DNA of 64,000 bases from Ewingella americana ATCC 33852 (lineage in GTDB: Bacteria; Pseudomonadota; Gammaproteobacteria; Enterobacterales; Enterobacteriaceae): positions 62,001 through 126,000 of the forward strand of contig NZ_JMPJ01000076.1 in the NCBI RefSeq assembly GCF_000735345.1, written 5' to 3'. Both the position numbers and the translations under genes were made by a program. The notes under the pieces were generated by a model. That model was not told the DNA's origin. It did no database searches and saw only the letters and a list, made by a program, of their open reading frames with translations. How positions within the stretch are numbered: position 1 is the first letter of the stretch; each line of letters opens with the position of its first letter. Shown in pieces: positions 33,883-42,212 of this stretch.

Positions 33883-35247
33883 ATGAGTTTTCTAGGATGG
33901 ACAGCGGCCGTGGGTGGACTGCTGTTGCTAATGTCATTGGCATCGGGCTGGATCCATCGCAGCCCGGTGACAACCTTTGGTCTGTACCTTGCCGCTGGCG
34001 TAGCCTGCGGCCCGTGGGTGCTGGATTTGCTGCACGTGGATATGGTGGAGCATTCAGAACTCACCGGCCGACTGACTGAAATCGCCATGGCGGCCTCGCT
34101 ATTTATCACCGGCTTGAAGCTGCGTATGCCGTTTCGTAATCACGGTTGGCGAATGGGCGTCAGGCTGGCGTTTCCCGGCATGCTGATAACCGTCGCGGGC
34201 GTGATGCTGGTGGCGCACTACCTGTTTGGCCTGTCTTGGCCGATATCGCTGGCGCTCGGGGCCATCGTCGCGCCTACCGATCCGGTGCTGGCGAGCCTGA
34301 TTTCAGTGAATAACGCCAGCGATGACGACAATCTGCGCGTCTCGTTATCCAGCGAGGCGGGCATGAATGACGGTTCAGCCCTGCCGATTTTGATGCTGGC
34401 GCTGCTGATTATGAATTCCCCCGAGCCTCTCAGCTGGCTGCAAATCGGCCACTGGGCCTTGGTGGACGTGCTGTGGGCGCTGCTCGGTGGCTTGGGCATT
34501 GGCTATCTGCTGGGGCGCTTGATTGGCCTGCTCGCCACGCGCCTGAGAAGCGTACAGGGCGACATCGCGCCGAGTGACTTTATCGCGCTCTCATTGATTG
34601 CCCTGAGCTATGCGGCAGCACAAAGCGTCGACGCCTCGGGCTTCCTCGCGGCTTTCGCCGCCGGGGTCGGACTGCGCGCTGCCGAACTGCGCATTGTGAA
34701 CCTGCATCCGCCGGAGAATATGGATGATGACCAGCGCTATCGCCCCGCCGAAGAGCTGGTCAATCCGCACATTCGCCACTCGTTCTCTGACGGCGGCCCG
34801 GCCAAGTCGGTTGGGCTGATGGTGGGCGACGCGCTCTCCTTCGGCGATACCATCGAGCGGCTGTTCGCCGCCGCCATTATCGTGGTGCTGGGCATTACCC
34901 TTTCCCAGCATTGGGACCCGTCAGGGCTGCTGATGGCGGCGATTTTGTTTGTGGTGATCCGCCCGCTGTCGGTCTATCTGGCGACTATCGGCAGCGGCGC
35001 GCCGCGCGCCCGGCGGCTGATGATTGGCTGGCTGGGGATCCGAGGCATCGGCAGCATTAACTACATCGCCTACGCCTACACCCACGGCATTGGCGGCGCG
35101 GAGGCGGAACGCATGGGTGATATCGCGTTTACCCTGATTGTTGCCAGCGTGCTGGTGCACGGATTGACCGTCACCCCGCTGCTGAACTGGCGTCAGGGGC
35201 GGCAGCTCGCCCGAGCCGAACGTGCTAAACAGCAGGATGAGCCATAG
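33883..35247 (+). CDS. Cation:proton antiporter, NhaP/CPA1 family
   Basis: Inner-membrane Na+(K+)/H+ antiporter of 454 residues with about 12-13 hydrophobic helices. Family marks: G-L-K-L-R-M-P-F near 79-86, G-A-I-V-A-P-T-D-P-V-L-A near 126-137 (the T-D-P motif), and S-E-A-G-M-N-D-G-S-A near 156-165 (N-D ion-binding pair). The start has GGAGGAG seven bases upstream. It lies alone between the two ABC-F genes. Ion selectivity cannot be read from sequence. Confidence 0.9.
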   Translation: MSFLGWTAAVGGLLLLMSLASGWIHRSPVTTFGLYLAAGVACGPWVLDLLHVDMVEHSELTGRLTEIAMAASLFITGLKLRMPFRNHGWRMGVRLAFPGMLITVAGVMLVAHYLFGLSWPISLALGAIVAPTDPVLASLISVNNASDDDNLRVSLSSEAGMNDGSALPILMLALLIMNSPEPLSWLQIGHWALVDVLWALLGGLGIGYLLGRLIGLLATRLRSVQGDIAPSDFIALSLIALSYAAAQSVDASGFLAAFAAGVGLRAAELRIVNLHPPENMDDDQRYRPAEELVNPHIRHSFSDGGPAKSVGLMVGDALSFGDTIERLFAAAIIVVLGITLSQHWDPSGLLMAAILFVVIRPLSVYLATIGSGAPRARRLMIGWLGIRGIGSINYIAYAYTHGIGGAEAERMGDIAFTLIVASVLVHGLTVTPLLNWRQGRQLARAERAKQQDEP

Positions 35248-35325
35248 CGTCGGCGGGTACATGTGATAATTTATCAGGCTGATTTTCCCGCAGGGCGCGG
35301 GCTAGCTTCCACAGGTACATAAGGC

Positions 35326-36102
35326 ATGATGGCGATTAAATGGGTTCCCCTGTGCATTGTCTGCATCCTGTTTCTGTCGTTGGGATGCAGTTACGTTAAA
35401 AGCTCGCAGAGCAAAGAGCAGCAGGCCGTGGGTGGCGATTGGTCAACCGCGCGCCGTGATTCTGCGGGTATTGCTCCCAATCCGGTAGCGCTGAAAAGTA
35501 CCGCCATTGTCCAGATTTACGCCGCGCCGACCTATGGCTGGCGCGGGCTGGTGGCGGTGCATCCGTGGATCATCTACAAACGGGCGGGAGACACCCAGTT
35601 CACCCGTTATGACGTGGTGAGCTGGGGCAGCAATAACGTGGTTCGCCGCGATTACGCTATTCCCGACGGCTACTGGTTTGGCTCAAAACCTAAGCTGCTG
35701 GCGGACCGCCGTGGCGAGCTGGCCGAAACGCTGATCCCGCAGATTGAGGCGGCGATAAAGAGCTATCCTTATCCGCACACCTATCACGCGTGGCCGGGGC
35801 CAAACAGCAACACCTTCATGGCGCATATCGGTCGCGAAGTGCCGGGGCTTAAGCTGGATATGCCCTCTAACGCCATCGGCAAAGACTACCGTGGGCTGAC
35901 TAACCCGATAGGCTTGCCGCCGTCCGGGCGCGGCCTTCAGGTCTCGGTGCTCGGCGTTCTCGGCTTTACGCTGGGTGTCGAAGAGGGGGTTGAAGTCAAC
36001 CTGCTGGGGCTGAACCTCGGCGTAGACATCAAATCTCCGGCGCTGCGCCTGCCGTTTGTCGGACGGGTTGGCTTTGATAACCCCGGCGCCGCCGAGCTGT
36101 AA
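35326..36102 (+). CDS. DUF3750 domain lipoprotein-like protein
   Basis: A 258-residue protein with a hydrophobic N-terminus ending L-S-L-G-C near residue 20, which looks like a lipobox, so it is probably a lipoprotein. The body (I-V-Q-I-Y-A-A-P-T-Y-G-W-R-G, A-V-H-P-W-I, Y-H-A-W-P-G-P-N-S-N-T-F, I-G-L-P-P-S-G-R-G-L) matches DUF3750, a conserved Proteobacterial family of unknown role. H and N residues in the Y-H-A-W-P-G-P-N-S-N segment are candidates for an active site. Confidence 0.82.
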   Translation: MMAIKWVPLCIVCILFLSLGCSYVKSSQSKEQQAVGGDWSTARRDSAGIAPNPVALKSTAIVQIYAAPTYGWRGLVAVHPWIIYKRAGDTQFTRYDVVSWGSNNVVRRDYAIPDGYWFGSKPKLLADRRGELAETLIPQIEAAIKSYPYPHTYHAWPGPNSNTFMAHIGREVPGLKLDMPSNAIGKDYRGLTNPIGLPPSGRGLQVSVLGVLGFTLGVEEGVEVNLLGLNLGVDIKSPALRLPFVGRVGFDNPGAAEL

Positions 36103-36130
36103 AAACCACAAAATTGACCGGGAGATTTGA

Positions 36131-36153
36131 CAGCCGAAAACCGGCTGTTTTAT
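36131..36153 (+). terminator. Terminator after the DUF3750 gene
   Basis: CAGCCG and CGGCTG pair around AAAAC and are followed by TTTTAT. Confidence 0.8.
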
Positions 36154-36194
36154 AGTCACCCGGTCTTTTCACATCTCAATGAGGTATTCGTCCA

Positions 36195-36271
36195 ATGCGC
36201 AATTAATGCCCACCGCCACCCTCGGCGGCTCTCTTGCAGCTCCTCCGTGGAGTTGTTTTGGTGCATTAATT
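36195..36271 (+). promoter_or_regulatory. Candidate leader/attenuator before ABC-F ATPase 2
   Basis: A three-codon ORF (M-R-N-stop, 36195-36206), with TGAGG about ten bases upstream, precedes three dyads: ACCGCC/GGCGGT-like around 36212-36229, AGCTCC/GGAGTT (36238-36254) followed by GTTTT, and a long-range pair AATTAATGC (36201-36209) with GCATTAATT (36263-36271). The layout fits leader-controlled attenuation; not proven. Confidence 0.45.
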
Positions 36272-36284
36272 TTAAGGTTATCGC

Positions 36285-37910
36285 ATGACGAATCCTATTC
36301 TGACGCTGGACCGCGTCTCTTTGGTTTTACCCAACGGCACGCCGCTGTTCACTGATCTCACCGAGCAATTTGATGGTCGCCACACCGGGCTGGTGGGGCG
36401 TAATGGTGTGGGCAAAAGCCTGTTGGCGCAGCTATTGGCCGGGCTGCTCGCACCTTCTTCCGGACAGTGCAATAGCGCCGGTAAAGTTAGGTATCTGGCG
36501 CAACATCTTACTCCTGAAAAATATCCCCACGTCGCGGCGCTGGCGGGCGTTGCCAGCACCCTTGCCGCGTTACAACGTATTGAGGCGGGGAGTGTCAGCC
36601 CGAGCGATTTCGAGCAGGTCGGGGATGACTGGGATATCCGTCAGCGGCTGCAAACCCAGTTGGAAGATGCCGGATTGGGCTATCTCACGCCGGAATCGCC
36701 GGTCAGCCAGCTCAGCGGCGGTGAAGCGATGCGCGTGGCGCTGATTGGCGCGACGCTTTCTGACGCCGATTTCCTCATTCTTGATGAGCCGACCAATCAC
36801 CTCGACGGCCCCAGCCGACGTGCGCTGATGCAACAATTGCAAAACTGGACCGGCGGCTTAGTGGTGATAAGCCACGACCGCGCGCTGCTGCAGCAGATGG
36901 CGCGCATTGTCGAGTTGTCTTCACTAGGGTTGCGCAGCTATGGCGGCAATTACGCCTTTTACCAGCAGGCGAAAGCACAGGAGACGGCCGCCGCAGCGCA
37001 GAAGCTGGAGAGGCTCAAAGTCGAGCGAAAACGGGAGGAATTGGCTTTGCGCGATCAGCGTGAAAAGCTCGAGAAACGCCAGTCACGCGGCGATCGCCGT
37101 GGCAAAGAGGCCAATCAAGCCAAGATATTGCTGGGGAGGCAGAAAGGGCGCAGCGAGGCTTCGGCGGGTAAGTTACACAAGCAGCAACTTGAAGCGCGAG
37201 TGCAGCTCAGCCAGCAGGTCCAAGAGGCGGCGAAGCACCTCGAGACGGCGGCGCATATCGCCATGCACTCCGGCTCGCTCACGACTGCTACTGCTCAAAA
37301 GGTGGCGGCACTGACCGAGGTCACACTGCCCTTTGTCACACCGCCATTCGACCAGATAACCTTGGCCATTAGCGGCGGCCAGCGAATTGGCGTGGTAGGC
37401 CCCAATGGCTGTGGTAAATCGACCCTGCTAAAAGTGCTGTCGGGCGTGCTGCCGACGGTTTCCGGACTGCGCGAGGCATGGGCGAACATGGCTTATCTCG
37501 ACCAGCAGCTCTCCAGCCTTAATCCACACCAAACGATCCTCGAGCAGTTACTTGAGGTGAATAGCATCGCCGGGAAATCTCAGCTGCGTATGCAGCTTGC
37601 CCAGTTAGGACTAGACGCTAGCCGGGTGCTGCTGCCCTGCGCGCAACTCAGCGGCGGCGAGCAGCTCAAAGCCGCGCTGGCTAAGGTGATTTATGCCGAC
37701 CCACCCGCCGATTGCCTGCTGCTCGATGAGCCGAGCAACCATCTGGATCTTCCCTCTCTGGCTGCGCTCGAGGCGCTGCTCAATCAGTATCAGGGAACGC
37801 TGCTGGTGGTGTCGCACGACGAGGCGTTTCTGGCGCAGCTTGGGCTTACCCATTGGCTGGTGGCGGGGGAGAAGGGTTGGGAACTTCATCATCATCGAAA
37901 TTCTGTATGA
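36285..37910 (+). CDS. ABC-F family ATPase 2 (ribosome-associated type)
   Basis: Double ABC ATPase of 541 residues without membrane helices. Domain 1: G-R-N-G-V-G-K-S near 38-45, L-S-G-G-E near 144, L-I-L-D-E-P-T-N-H near 163. A long, highly charged coiled-coil linker (about 225-345, rich in K, R, E and Q) is typical of ABC-F P-site-tRNA motifs. Domain 2: G-P-N-G-C-G-K-S-T near 369-377, L-S-G-G-E, L-L-L-D-E-P-S-N-H. It lies with a leader region of its own and differs clearly from ABC-F 1, so the two are not a recent duplication. Confidence 0.9.
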   Translation: MTNPILTLDRVSLVLPNGTPLFTDLTEQFDGRHTGLVGRNGVGKSLLAQLLAGLLAPSSGQCNSAGKVRYLAQHLTPEKYPHVAALAGVASTLAALQRIEAGSVSPSDFEQVGDDWDIRQRLQTQLEDAGLGYLTPESPVSQLSGGEAMRVALIGATLSDADFLILDEPTNHLDGPSRRALMQQLQNWTGGLVVISHDRALLQQMARIVELSSLGLRSYGGNYAFYQQAKAQETAAAAQKLERLKVERKREELALRDQREKLEKRQSRGDRRGKEANQAKILLGRQKGRSEASAGKLHKQQLEARVQLSQQVQEAAKHLETAAHIAMHSGSLTTATAQKVAALTEVTLPFVTPPFDQITLAISGGQRIGVVGPNGCGKSTLLKVLSGVLPTVSGLREAWANMAYLDQQLSSLNPHQTILEQLLEVNSIAGKSQLRMQLAQLGLDASRVLLPCAQLSGGEQLKAALAKVIYADPPADCLLLDEPSNHLDLPSLAALEALLNQYQGTLLVVSHDEAFLAQLGLTHWLVAGEKGWELHHHRNSV

Positions 37911-37997
37911 CATTCATATTTATACGCAATTTGACTGATACATTTATGGCGAGATAGTTTTTAATGATAACCAAACCAAAATCTATTGGAGTCGTGA

Positions 37998-38714
37998 ATG
38001 AGCAATATCAACGTTGAGTATGTCGATTATCAGGTTGCAGGGCAGGATTTTCAGGGCTGTCTGCTGTTCCCAAAAGGGGCCAAAAACCAGCCGGCCGTTC
38101 TGTTAGCGCCAAATTGGATGGGCGTGGCCGATGTGGCTATCGACGCCGCGAAATCCGTGGCTGAAAAAGGCTATGTGGTGTTTGTCGCTGACCTGTACGG
38201 CGCGAAAGTTCGCCCGACCAATGGTGATGAAGCCGCCGCGGCGATGATGGCAGTAAAAGACCAGCCCGCCGAGCGCCAACGCATGCAAGGCGCGCTGGAC
38301 GCGCTGCTGGCGCAACAACATGCGCCAGTGAACGTGGCGAAAGTAGCCGCGATCGGGTTCTGCTTCGGCGGCCACTGCGTGCTCGAACTGGCCCGCAGCG
38401 GCGCAAAACTCAACGCCTTCGTGACCTTCCACGGTGGATTAGACACCAAGGACACCGACGGCGCGAAGAACATCAGCGGCTCCGTACTGGTGTTGAACGG
38501 CGCAGAAGACCCATTGATCCCAGCAGAGCAAATTTCTGGCTTTGTCGAAGAGATGAAAGGTCACAACGTTGATTGGCAGCTCATTAACTACGGCGGCGCG
38601 GTTCACTCCTTCACCGACCCAACCGCCAACGTTCCCGGCATGAGCCAGTACAATGAGAAAGTCACCCACCGCGCCTTCGCTCAAATGTACCAACTGTTTG
38701 CTGACGTGCTGTAA
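37998..38714 (+). CDS. Dienelactone hydrolase family protein
   Basis: Cytoplasmic alpha/beta hydrolase of 238 residues, the normal DLH length. The nucleophile elbow G-F-C-F-G-G near 118-123 carries a Cys nucleophile, as in classical dienelactone hydrolases. Asp in G-A-E-D-P-L near 171 and His in G-A-V-H-S-F near 203 complete the triad. Start with GGAG seven bases upstream. There are no neighbouring aromatic-degradation genes, so the true substrate is uncertain. Confidence 0.9.
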   Translation: MSNINVEYVDYQVAGQDFQGCLLFPKGAKNQPAVLLAPNWMGVADVAIDAAKSVAEKGYVVFVADLYGAKVRPTNGDEAAAAMMAVKDQPAERQRMQGALDALLAQQHAPVNVAKVAAIGFCFGGHCVLELARSGAKLNAFVTFHGGLDTKDTDGAKNISGSVLVLNGAEDPLIPAEQISGFVEEMKGHNVDWQLINYGGAVHSFTDPTANVPGMSQYNEKVTHRAFAQMYQLFADVL

Positions 38715-38726
38715 GGTTTGATGCCT

Positions 38727-38760
38727 AAACCCATTTCCAAGTCTTATTGGGAATGGGTTA
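38727..38760 (+). terminator. Hairpin after the dienelactone hydrolase gene
   Basis: AACCCATT and AATGGGTT pair, with further CC/GG pairs inside, around a loop of about ten bases; AAATAT follows rather than a T-run. Confidence 0.5.
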
Positions 38761-38862
38761 AATATCAGCAATATAACTCCAGTTATTTCCTCGTAATTCT
38801 GCTTTCCCGCCTAAATCGCATCTCACGTTTCGTCTATTTACTATGCAGTGGAAGATTGATGT

Positions 38863-38880
38863 TATAAGTTGTAGCTTATA
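38863..38880. promoter_or_regulatory. Dyad upstream of the XRE antitoxin-like gene
   Basis: TATAAG and CTTATA are separated by six bases, about 65 bp before the start of the HTH gene. A likely autorepression site for that protein. Confidence 0.4.
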
Positions 38881-38946
38881 TTTTGCTTTTGAATGTGAGC
38901 GTTAGCCCTGTGTTGACCGCCACTTAGCTCTCCTTGAGGTGAAAAA

Positions 38947-39246
38947 ATGAAAACATTACGTGAAGCTATCGCTGCCCGTTCGCCAGAGAGCCAGGCTCGC
39001 ATTAAAGAGATGGCGGATGAAATGATTCTGGAAACCGGTTTGCAGTTGCTGCGTGAAGAGATGCAGGTCTCACAGAAGAAACTGGCGGAATTAATGGGCG
39101 TCAGTCAGCCCGCCATAACCCAGATAGAGCAAAGAGGCAATGACGTAAAACTGGCTACTCTCAAACGATATATTGAGGCGATGGGCGGAAAGCTGAGCCT
39201 GAACGTTGAATTGCCTGAAGGCGTGGGGCAGGTGTTTCATATCTGA
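38947..39246 (+). CDS. XRE/HigA-type antitoxin-like protein, no toxin partner
   Basis: A 99-residue protein with an N-terminal helical part and a clear helix-turn-helix (V-S-Q-K-K-L-A-E-L-M-G-V-S-Q-P-A-I-T-Q-I-E) near 43-64, of the kind paired with RelE/HigB toxins. Those toxins usually lie directly upstream; here the 230 bp before it contain no such gene. It may be a solitary antitoxin or a simple repressor. Confidence 0.8.
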   Translation: MKTLREAIAARSPESQARIKEMADEMILETGLQLLREEMQVSQKKLAELMGVSQPAITQIEQRGNDVKLATLKRYIEAMGGKLSLNVELPEGVGQVFHI

Positions 39247-39288
39247 TAGATTCTCGTTTCAGCCATCTAATCAGGGATAAGGTTATTT

Positions 39289-39615
39289 ATGAAAACTGTA
39301 GAGATATTGCAGTACACATTAAAGTCAGGGACGGGGCATCGTTTTCATCAAATCATGGTCGAGCAGAGCAGCCCTCTTCATCGTGCTGCGGGTATGGATA
39401 TTGTGGCTTTCGGTAACTCTCTTCATGACTCGGATTCTTACTATCTAATAAGAGCTTACGACAGTCTTGAGCATCTTGAGAGTTCTCAAAATTCTTTTTA
39501 CAACAGTGACGAATGGCGGAATGGTCCACGACTCAGCATCATCGAGAGTATTGAAACTAGCGTGAAATCTGTACTTATTCTGAGTAAAAATGCTGTTGAT
39601 AGCTTAAGAAGCTAA
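39289..39615 (+). CDS. NIPSNAP-like dimeric alpha/beta-barrel protein
   Basis: A 108-residue small protein with the NIPSNAP/monooxygenase-like pattern: V-E-I-L-Q-Y-T-L near 3-10, then an amphipathic helix, and Y-Y-L-I-R-A-Y-D-S-L-E-H-L-E near 51-64. Such proteins form dimeric ferredoxin-like barrels; their function is mostly unknown. It follows the HTH gene by 42 bp and may be co-transcribed. Confidence 0.65.
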   Translation: MKTVEILQYTLKSGTGHRFHQIMVEQSSPLHRAAGMDIVAFGNSLHDSDSYYLIRAYDSLEHLESSQNSFYNSDEWRNGPRLSIIESIETSVKSVLILSKNAVDSLRS

Positions 39616-39678
39616 AGTGACTGCATTAAAATATCAGTCAGGTTTGGTGATGAGAACAGCCCCATTGGGGTGCCGTTT

Positions 39679-39981
39679 CTAATGTGCCGTCTGAGCCTGA
39701 GTGTGGGACGACGGCACAACGCTTGAAAGATCGACTCTTTCCCGAGCCTTGCTGAGGTCATACGTTGCCTGCATTGCCAGCCAAAGGCGGGCCGCGATAC
39801 CTAGCCCCACTTCGAGCCTTAATGCCATTTCGGGAGTAATTGCTGTCTTACCCGCAGCGGCCTTGCTCAAGGCTGAGGGAGATACGCCCAAATCTTTCGC
39901 CAATTAGCGAAGCGAGATCCCGTAATCTTCAAGATATTCAGTGATCAAGCCGCCCGGATGCGGAGGGGTGGGTATAGCCAT
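39679..39981 (-). pseudogene. HigA-type antitoxin gene with internal stop
   Basis: From the ATG at 39981 the frame reads M-A-I-P-T-P-P-H-P-G-G-L-I-T-E-Y-L-E-D-Y, the usual HigA start, then meets TAA at 39904-39906 in the middle of the helix-turn-helix. It continues in frame with L-A-K-D-L-G-V-S-P-S-A-L-S-K to the end. A single base change (CAA or GAA to TAA) explains it. No toxin gene is adjacent. Confidence 0.8.
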
Positions 39982-40086
39982 TAGTGATAATCCTTTAAAA
40001 TAAGTTTTCCAGAATGGCTATGATGACACCTGTTTCCCAAAAAGAAACACTTTCTCCCAAATTGCTATCTTCTCCATAAATCCACA

Positions 40087-40114
40087 ACAAAAAACCCGCC
40101 GAAGCGGGTTTTTA
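40087..40114 (-). terminator. Terminator after the YgdI/YgdR-type lipoprotein gene
   Basis: AAAAACCCGC and GCGGGTTTTT pair around CGAA, a very stable tetraloop hairpin with A/T runs on both sides. Confidence 0.9.
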
Positions 40115-40134
40115 CTTTTAAGGCTCAGTACATC

Positions 40135-40359
40135 CTACTTGCCGATTTCCGTCATCACTTTCACGTCGGTCTGGGCAATTTGGCGCTCTTTGCCCCATGC
40201 ATCCTTGTACTTGATTAGGCCGGTATCCCGGTCAACTCTTGGTTTGCCTTCGCTGACAATGGTACGCCCGTCGTTGGTCTGAATGGCGTAATTGCTGGAG
40301 CAGCCTGCCAGTAAGGCGGAAAGAACTAACGCTGATGCTACTAGATAACGCTTCTTCAT
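40135..40359 (-). CDS. YgdI/YgdR-family lipoprotein
   Basis: A 74-residue lipoprotein: signal peptide with lipobox L-L-A-G-C at 16-20, then a small SH3-like domain (Y-A-I-Q-T-N-D-G-R-T-I-V near 24-35, D-T-G-L-I-K-Y-K-D-A-W-G-K near 45-57) typical of this enterobacterial family. Good ribosome site (AAGGAG). Function unknown, probably in the cell envelope. Confidence 0.88.
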   Translation of the reverse strand: MKKRYLVASALVLSALLAGCSSNYAIQTNDGRTIVSEGKPRVDRDTGLIKYKDAWGKERQIAQTDVKVMTEIGK

Positions 40360-40430
40360 AACTCACTCCTTGTTGATAAGCCTGTTTAAGGTTTAGCACA
40401 GCTTATGAAATGAGCCAGATAAACGATGAT

Positions 40431-41222
40431 TTATCGTGAAATATTCGACACTGCGCCGGTGAAATGGCTGAAAGCCGAGGGTGGCTGGCCGAGCATTTTG
40501 CGAAACATGGTCGAGAAAGCCGCCGGACTGTCATAACCCATATCCAGCGCCACGGTGGTCACCGGCTCTCCGGTGGCGAGCCTTGAGAGCGCCAGCACCA
40601 CGCAGGCCCGCTGCCGCCATTGCAGGAAAGACATCCCGGTCTCTGCCCGAAACTGGCGATTGAAGGTGCGCTCACTGATATGCAGCAACTCTGCCCAGTG
40701 GCTGGGAAGAGTGTGAATATTGGGCTGCTGAAGAAACCCCTGACACAGCTTCGCCAGAGCCGATTGGCGCGGAAAGGCGATATGCAGCGGCAGGGTGGGG
40801 GCACGGGCGATTTCATGCATCATCAGGCTGACCAGCGCGCCATCGCGGCCAGAGGTGGCGTATTCCAGAGGCAGCTCCACGGCGTCCAAAAGCAGCTGGC
40901 GCAAAAGCGGAGGAATGGCGATCACTTCACACTGTTCGCCACTTCTGGGTATGGCCGCCGGTTCGATATACAGGCTGCGCGTGCTGACGCCGAGCATCAC
41001 CACTTTGTGTGGCGTTTCGGCGGGTATCCACACCGCGCTTTGCTGCGGCACCACCCAGCTACCGTGCTGCGTAGAGACCTCCATCACGCCCGGCGCGCCG
41101 TAGAGCAGCTGAGCACGGCGATGGCTGTGCCAGGCCAGCTGAGTGCCGTAGGCGTAGTCTGTGCGGATGGCAACCACCGGGCGGGGGGTGGCATCCAACA
41201 GATTGATAGAAACGTTGCGCAC
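40431..41222 (-). CDS. AraC-family transcriptional regulator
   Basis: 263 residues with an N-terminal cupin-type sensing domain (H-S-H-R-R-A-Q-L-L-Y near 32-41, W-V-V-P-P-Q-Q-S-A-V-W-I-P near 56-68) and a C-terminal double HTH (S-E-R-T-F-N-R-Q-F-R near 180; A-L-D-M-G-Y-D-S-P-A-A-F-S-T-M-F-R near 228-244). GTG start. It is divergent from the TauE-type permease gene and probably controls it. The ligand is unknown. Confidence 0.9.
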   Translation of the reverse strand: MRNVSINLLDATPRPVVAIRTDYAYGTQLAWHSHRRAQLLYGAPGVMEVSTQHGSWVVPQQSAVWIPAETPHKVVMLGVSTRSLYIEPAAIPRSGEQCEVIAIPPLLRQLLLDAVELPLEYATSGRDGALVSLMMHEIARAPTLPLHIAFPRQSALAKLCQGFLQQPNIHTLPSHWAELLHISERTFNRQFRAETGMSFLQWRQRACVVLALSRLATGEPVTTVALDMGYDSPAAFSTMFRKMLGQPPSAFSHFTGAVSNISR

Positions 41223-41333
41223 GCAGGATTCTCATATTGGCTGAAACACAAACATTATTGACTGAATAACGAAAGCAGGACAAGCCTAGCTTGCTTACAG
41301 TGGGGCCTATTTTGCAACTTCAGGCCCACCACC

Positions 41334-42152
41334 ATGTTCACTTTGTACTTCACGTTAACGCTATTCGGCTTTATCGCCGGGATCACCACGCTCTTATTCG
41401 GCTTTGGCGGCGGTTTTATCATCGTGCCGCTGCTGTATCGCACTTTAATCACTCTTTATGGCGCAAATAGCCCGATAGGCCATGCGGCGATGCACATCGC
41501 GGTGGCGACCTCGACCTGCGTGATGATTGTCTCCTCGGCGATGGCGACTCGCCGCCACTGGCGCAAAGACAACCTGATACTTAGCCAGATATGGCCGCTG
41601 GCGGGCTATATCGCCCTAGGCGCGGTGGCCGGGTCTTTACTCGCCAATGCCACCGGCGGCGGCGTGATCCGCTGGCTCTTTGTGGCCTATCTGGCGGTGA
41701 CTATTGCCGACGGCGTGTTGCGAAAAGGCTTTGTTTCTCAACCGGCTAAGACAGCTCCCCATCAGCCAACCGTAGGGAAAACCGCGTTCAGCGGGCTGGT
41801 GATTGGCACCATTGCCACCTTTCTCGGCGTCGGGGGTAGCGTGATTACCGTGCCGATGATGCGCCGCCGGGGGCTAAGCATGACCGTCGCCACCGCGATG
41901 GCGAACCCGCTCAGCCTGCCGGTTGCCATAGTCGGGACGCTGACCTATATGCTGGCCTCGCCGGGCGCGGCGGCTCTACCGGGGCATGGGTATTGGGGTT
42001 ATGTGGATATGCTGGCGTTTGTGGTGCTGCTCGCGGGGTCATGGCTGGGCATGCAGGCGGCGACGCCGTGGGTGGGACGAATTCCTGACAAGCTGCACGC
42101 CAAGATTTATCTGGCGCTGTTAACGCTGGTGCTGCTCACCATGGCGCTGTAA
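41334..42152 (+). CDS. Sulfite exporter TauE/SafE family permease
   Basis: Inner-membrane protein of 272 residues with about eight helices in two repeats, each starting with a G-F-G-G-G-F or G-V-G-G-S motif (G-F-G-G-G-F-I-I-V-P near 23-32; F-L-G-V-G-G-S-V-I-T-V-P near 161-172), as in TauE/SafE transporters for organosulfonates or sulfite. It faces an AraC regulator. Substrate not known. Confidence 0.88.
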   Translation: MFTLYFTLTLFGFIAGITTLLFGFGGGFIIVPLLYRTLITLYGANSPIGHAAMHIAVATSTCVMIVSSAMATRRHWRKDNLILSQIWPLAGYIALGAVAGSLLANATGGGVIRWLFVAYLAVTIADGVLRKGFVSQPAKTAPHQPTVGKTAFSGLVIGTIATFLGVGGSVITVPMMRRRGLSMTVATAMANPLSLPVAIVGTLTYMLASPGAAALPGHGYWGYVDMLAFVVLLAGSWLGMQAATPWVGRIPDKLHAKIYLALLTLVLLTMAL

Positions 42153-42161
42153 AAATGAAAA

Positions 42162-42186
42162 AGAGAGGATATTGCTATCCTCTCTC
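42162..42186. terminator. Hairpin between two converging genes
   Basis: AGAGAGGATA (42162-42171) and TATCCTCTCT (42176-42185) pair around TTGC. On the minus strand a TTTTTCATTTTT tract follows, so it best serves the minus-strand gene. Confidence 0.75.
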
Positions 42187-42212
42187 TTAGTTAACAACGA
42201 CTTACTTCAGGC

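Noticed and set aside
33777-34079. 100-codon ORF overlapping the antiporter start
   Set aside because: Out of frame with the antiporter, which has the GGAGGAG site and clear family sequence.
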